From: Tannerella sp.
GTDB taxonomy: Bacteria; Bacteroidota; Bacteroidia; Bacteroidales; Tannerellaceae
Direction: 5' to 3'
Assembly (NCBI GenBank): GCA_031263835.1
Contig: JAISEZ010000258.1
Coordinates: forward strand, 1 to 7,105
Length of the DNA stretch: 7,105 nt
The notes beneath the pieces are model-generated. The model did no database searches. It had not been told where the DNA came from and saw nothing but the letters and a program-made list of their open reading frames with translations. Made by a program: the position numbers and the translations under genes. Below, piece after piece: positions 6,641-7,105 of this stretch. How positions within the stretch are numbered: the stretch's first letter is position 1; each line of letters begins with the position of its first letter.

Positions 6641-6909
6641 GCGAAAAAACATGTTTTCTGGCGAAAGAACATGTCTTCTGGCGAAAGAACATGTCTTCCG
6701 ACGAAAGAACATGTCTTCCGACGAAAGAACATGTCTTCCGACGAAAGAACATGTCTTCTGACGAAAGAACATGTTTTCTGACGAAAGAACATGTCTTCTG
6801 ACGAAAGAACATGTCTTCTGACGAAAGAACATGTCTTCTGGCGAAAGAATATGTCTTCTGACGAAAGAACATGTCTTCTGATGAAAAAACATGGCTTCTG
6901 ACGAAAGAT
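6641..6909. repeat. Thirteen tandem 20-bp units, no spacers
   Basis: The consensus unit is acgaaagaacatgtcttctg, repeated in exact 20-bp register from 6641 to 6900, with a partial fourteenth copy (acgaaaga) to 6908. Inner units differ at only a few sites: first base a or g, c or t after ACATGT, and t or c at position 19. The three units from 6781 to 6840 are identical. The two outermost units (6641, 6881) are the most altered and both have aaaaaac instead of aaagaac, as expected if the array grew from the centre by slippage or unequal exchange. Nearly every unit keeps the palindrome ACATGT; the units at 6841 and 6881 break it. There are no spacers, so it is not a CRISPR array. Confidence 0.95.
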
Positions 6910-6948
6910 TATAACGGCCGTTCGCCGGATGCCGGCGTGTTTCCAAAA
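6906..6948 (-). repeat. Right inverted arm of the cassette
   Basis: Read on the minus strand it begins TTTTGGAAACA and ends TTATAATCT like the left arm. It contains a perfect hairpin, CGCCGG-ATG-CCGGCG (6923-6937), and a perfect 10-bp palindrome, AACGGCCGTT (6913-6922). It lies 60 bp downstream of the rnr stop, so an rnr read-through transcript would carry it, but no T-run follows on the minus strand and it is not a standard terminator. Confidence 0.8.
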
Positions 6949-6970
6949 TCACTCATTAATAGCCACAAAC

Positions 6971-7005
6971 CATTAATCATTAACCGTTAACCACTAACCA
7001 TTGTT
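6971..7005. repeat. Heptamer tandem repeat at the rnr 3' end
   Basis: Four clear 7-bp units and a fading fifth: CATTAAT (6971), CATTAAC (6978), CGTTAAC (6985), CACTAAC (6992), CATTGTT (6999). The tract ends two bases short of the rnr stop codon. It is the same heptamer as at 281-308, in the same orientation relative to the gene it follows. Confidence 0.85.
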
Positions 7006-7007
7006 TT

Positions 7008-7105
7008 CTATTCTGCCAGTGTGAAGTCCAGCTGTTTCCGTTCGAGGTTGGCGTGGACGACCTTGATTGTGACCGCGTCGCCCAGGCGGTAGGTCCGTTT
7101 GCGTC
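7008..7105 (-). CDS. rnr: Ribonuclease R, C-terminal end (partial)
   Basis: Only the last 32 codons are in the window; the gene continues beyond the right edge. The minus strand reads RTYRLGDAVTIKVVHANLE and then RKQLDFTLAE before TAG (7008-7010). The pattern LGD-x-V-x-I-x-V, followed by ANLERKQLDF, is the closing part of the C-terminal S1 RNA-binding domain of RNase R/VacB-type 3'-5' exoribonucleases, and this ending is characteristic of Bacteroidota members. The enzyme degrades structured RNA in the cytoplasm. It lacks the basic tail that extends past S1 in E. coli RNase R. It is transcribed in the same direction as the efflux operon but separated by about 490 bp with the latter's own promoter, so a shared transcript is unlikely. 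Confidence 0.82.
   Translation of the reverse strand, partial: RKRTYRLGDAVTIKVVHANLERKQLDFTLAE

Larger units (their letters stand above)
6598..6948. mobile_element. 351-bp cassette: inverted arms around a 20-bp repeat array
   Basis: Left arm 6598-6637 and right arm 6906-6948 are inverted copies of each other: 36 of the 40 left-arm bases match, with one 3-bp gap. Between them sit thirteen tandem 20-bp units. The sharp borders at both arms suggest one unit that moved or expanded as a whole, such as a MITE-like or REP-like element, but no transposase gene or convincing target-site duplication is visible. An alternative is a structural or protein-binding locus built in place. All three minus-strand frames stay open across much of it because the unit lacks stops, not because it is coding. 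I do not recognise the family. Confidence 0.55.

Noticed and set aside
6519..6872. Repeat proteins encoded on the minus strand of the 20-bp array
   Set aside because: All three frames are open only because the unit lacks stops; no frame is favoured, no start site is convincing, and this one runs across the operon promoter.
6641..6909. CRISPR array
   Set aside because: The 20-bp units are contiguous, without spacers, and no cas gene is present.
6923..6937. Hairpin after rnr as an intrinsic terminator
   Set aside because: The stem is strong but no T-run follows it on the minus strand; it is better explained as part of the cassette arm.
6588..6960. Target-site duplication flanking the cassette
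   Set aside because: The bases outside the two arms share no direct repeat beyond what chance would give.

Overview
The window is best read as chromosomal DNA of a fairly GC-rich member of the Bacteroidota, probably order Bacteroidales. Three things point there. The one convincing promoter has the Bacteroides-type form (TTTG, 20 bp, TAnnTTTG) instead of a sigma-70 box. Start regions are A-rich with weak Shine-Dalgarno sequences. The genes resemble Bacteroidales homologues, notably an RND pump of the CusA/CzcA group with the TM4 motif SIGALVDDAIVDVEN and a partial RNase R ending ANLERKQLDF. The genus cannot be fixed from this window.

All recognisable genes lie on the minus strand, so transcription runs from high to low coordinates. 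From the right edge: the last 32 codons of a ribonuclease R gene (7008-7105), then a 497-bp non-coding gap. After that comes a four-gene heavy-metal efflux operon: a small His/Cys-rich secreted protein (6086-6517), the periplasmic adaptor lipoprotein CzcB (4723-5853), the inner-membrane RND pump CzcA (1570-4698) and the outer-membrane channel CzcC (290-1573). A well-formed promoter (6542-6573) sits about 25 bp before the first gene. czcA and czcC overlap by 4 bp (ATGA), and czcB and czcA are 24 bp apart. Together the three Czc proteins would form a tripartite, proton-driven channel moving metal cations from the periplasm or cytoplasm to outside the cell. The small first protein is a plausible periplasmic metal-binding accessory. 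No regulator gene is in view.

The non-coding DNA is the unusual part. Between rnr and the efflux promoter lies a 351-bp structure (6598-6948): thirteen tandem copies of a 20-bp unit, bracketed by two 40-43-bp arms that are inverted copies of each other. It looks like a discrete cassette, perhaps a non-autonomous mobile or REP-like element, and its edge is only about 24 bp upstream of the efflux promoter. I do not recognise it as any named family.

Two further short-period repeats occur. A heptamer repeat (C[A/G]TTAAC) sits immediately at the 3' ends of both rnr (6971-7005) and czcC (281-308), and in czcC it supplies the stop codon and last residues. An octamer repeat (AATGTGNN) fills the 232-bp gap between the first two operon genes, switches orientation midway and can fold into hairpins. 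The left 280 bp hold no recognisable gene but contain a hairpin with a T-tract (a possible leftward terminator), a perfect 11-bp inverted repeat and a promoter-like -7 box.
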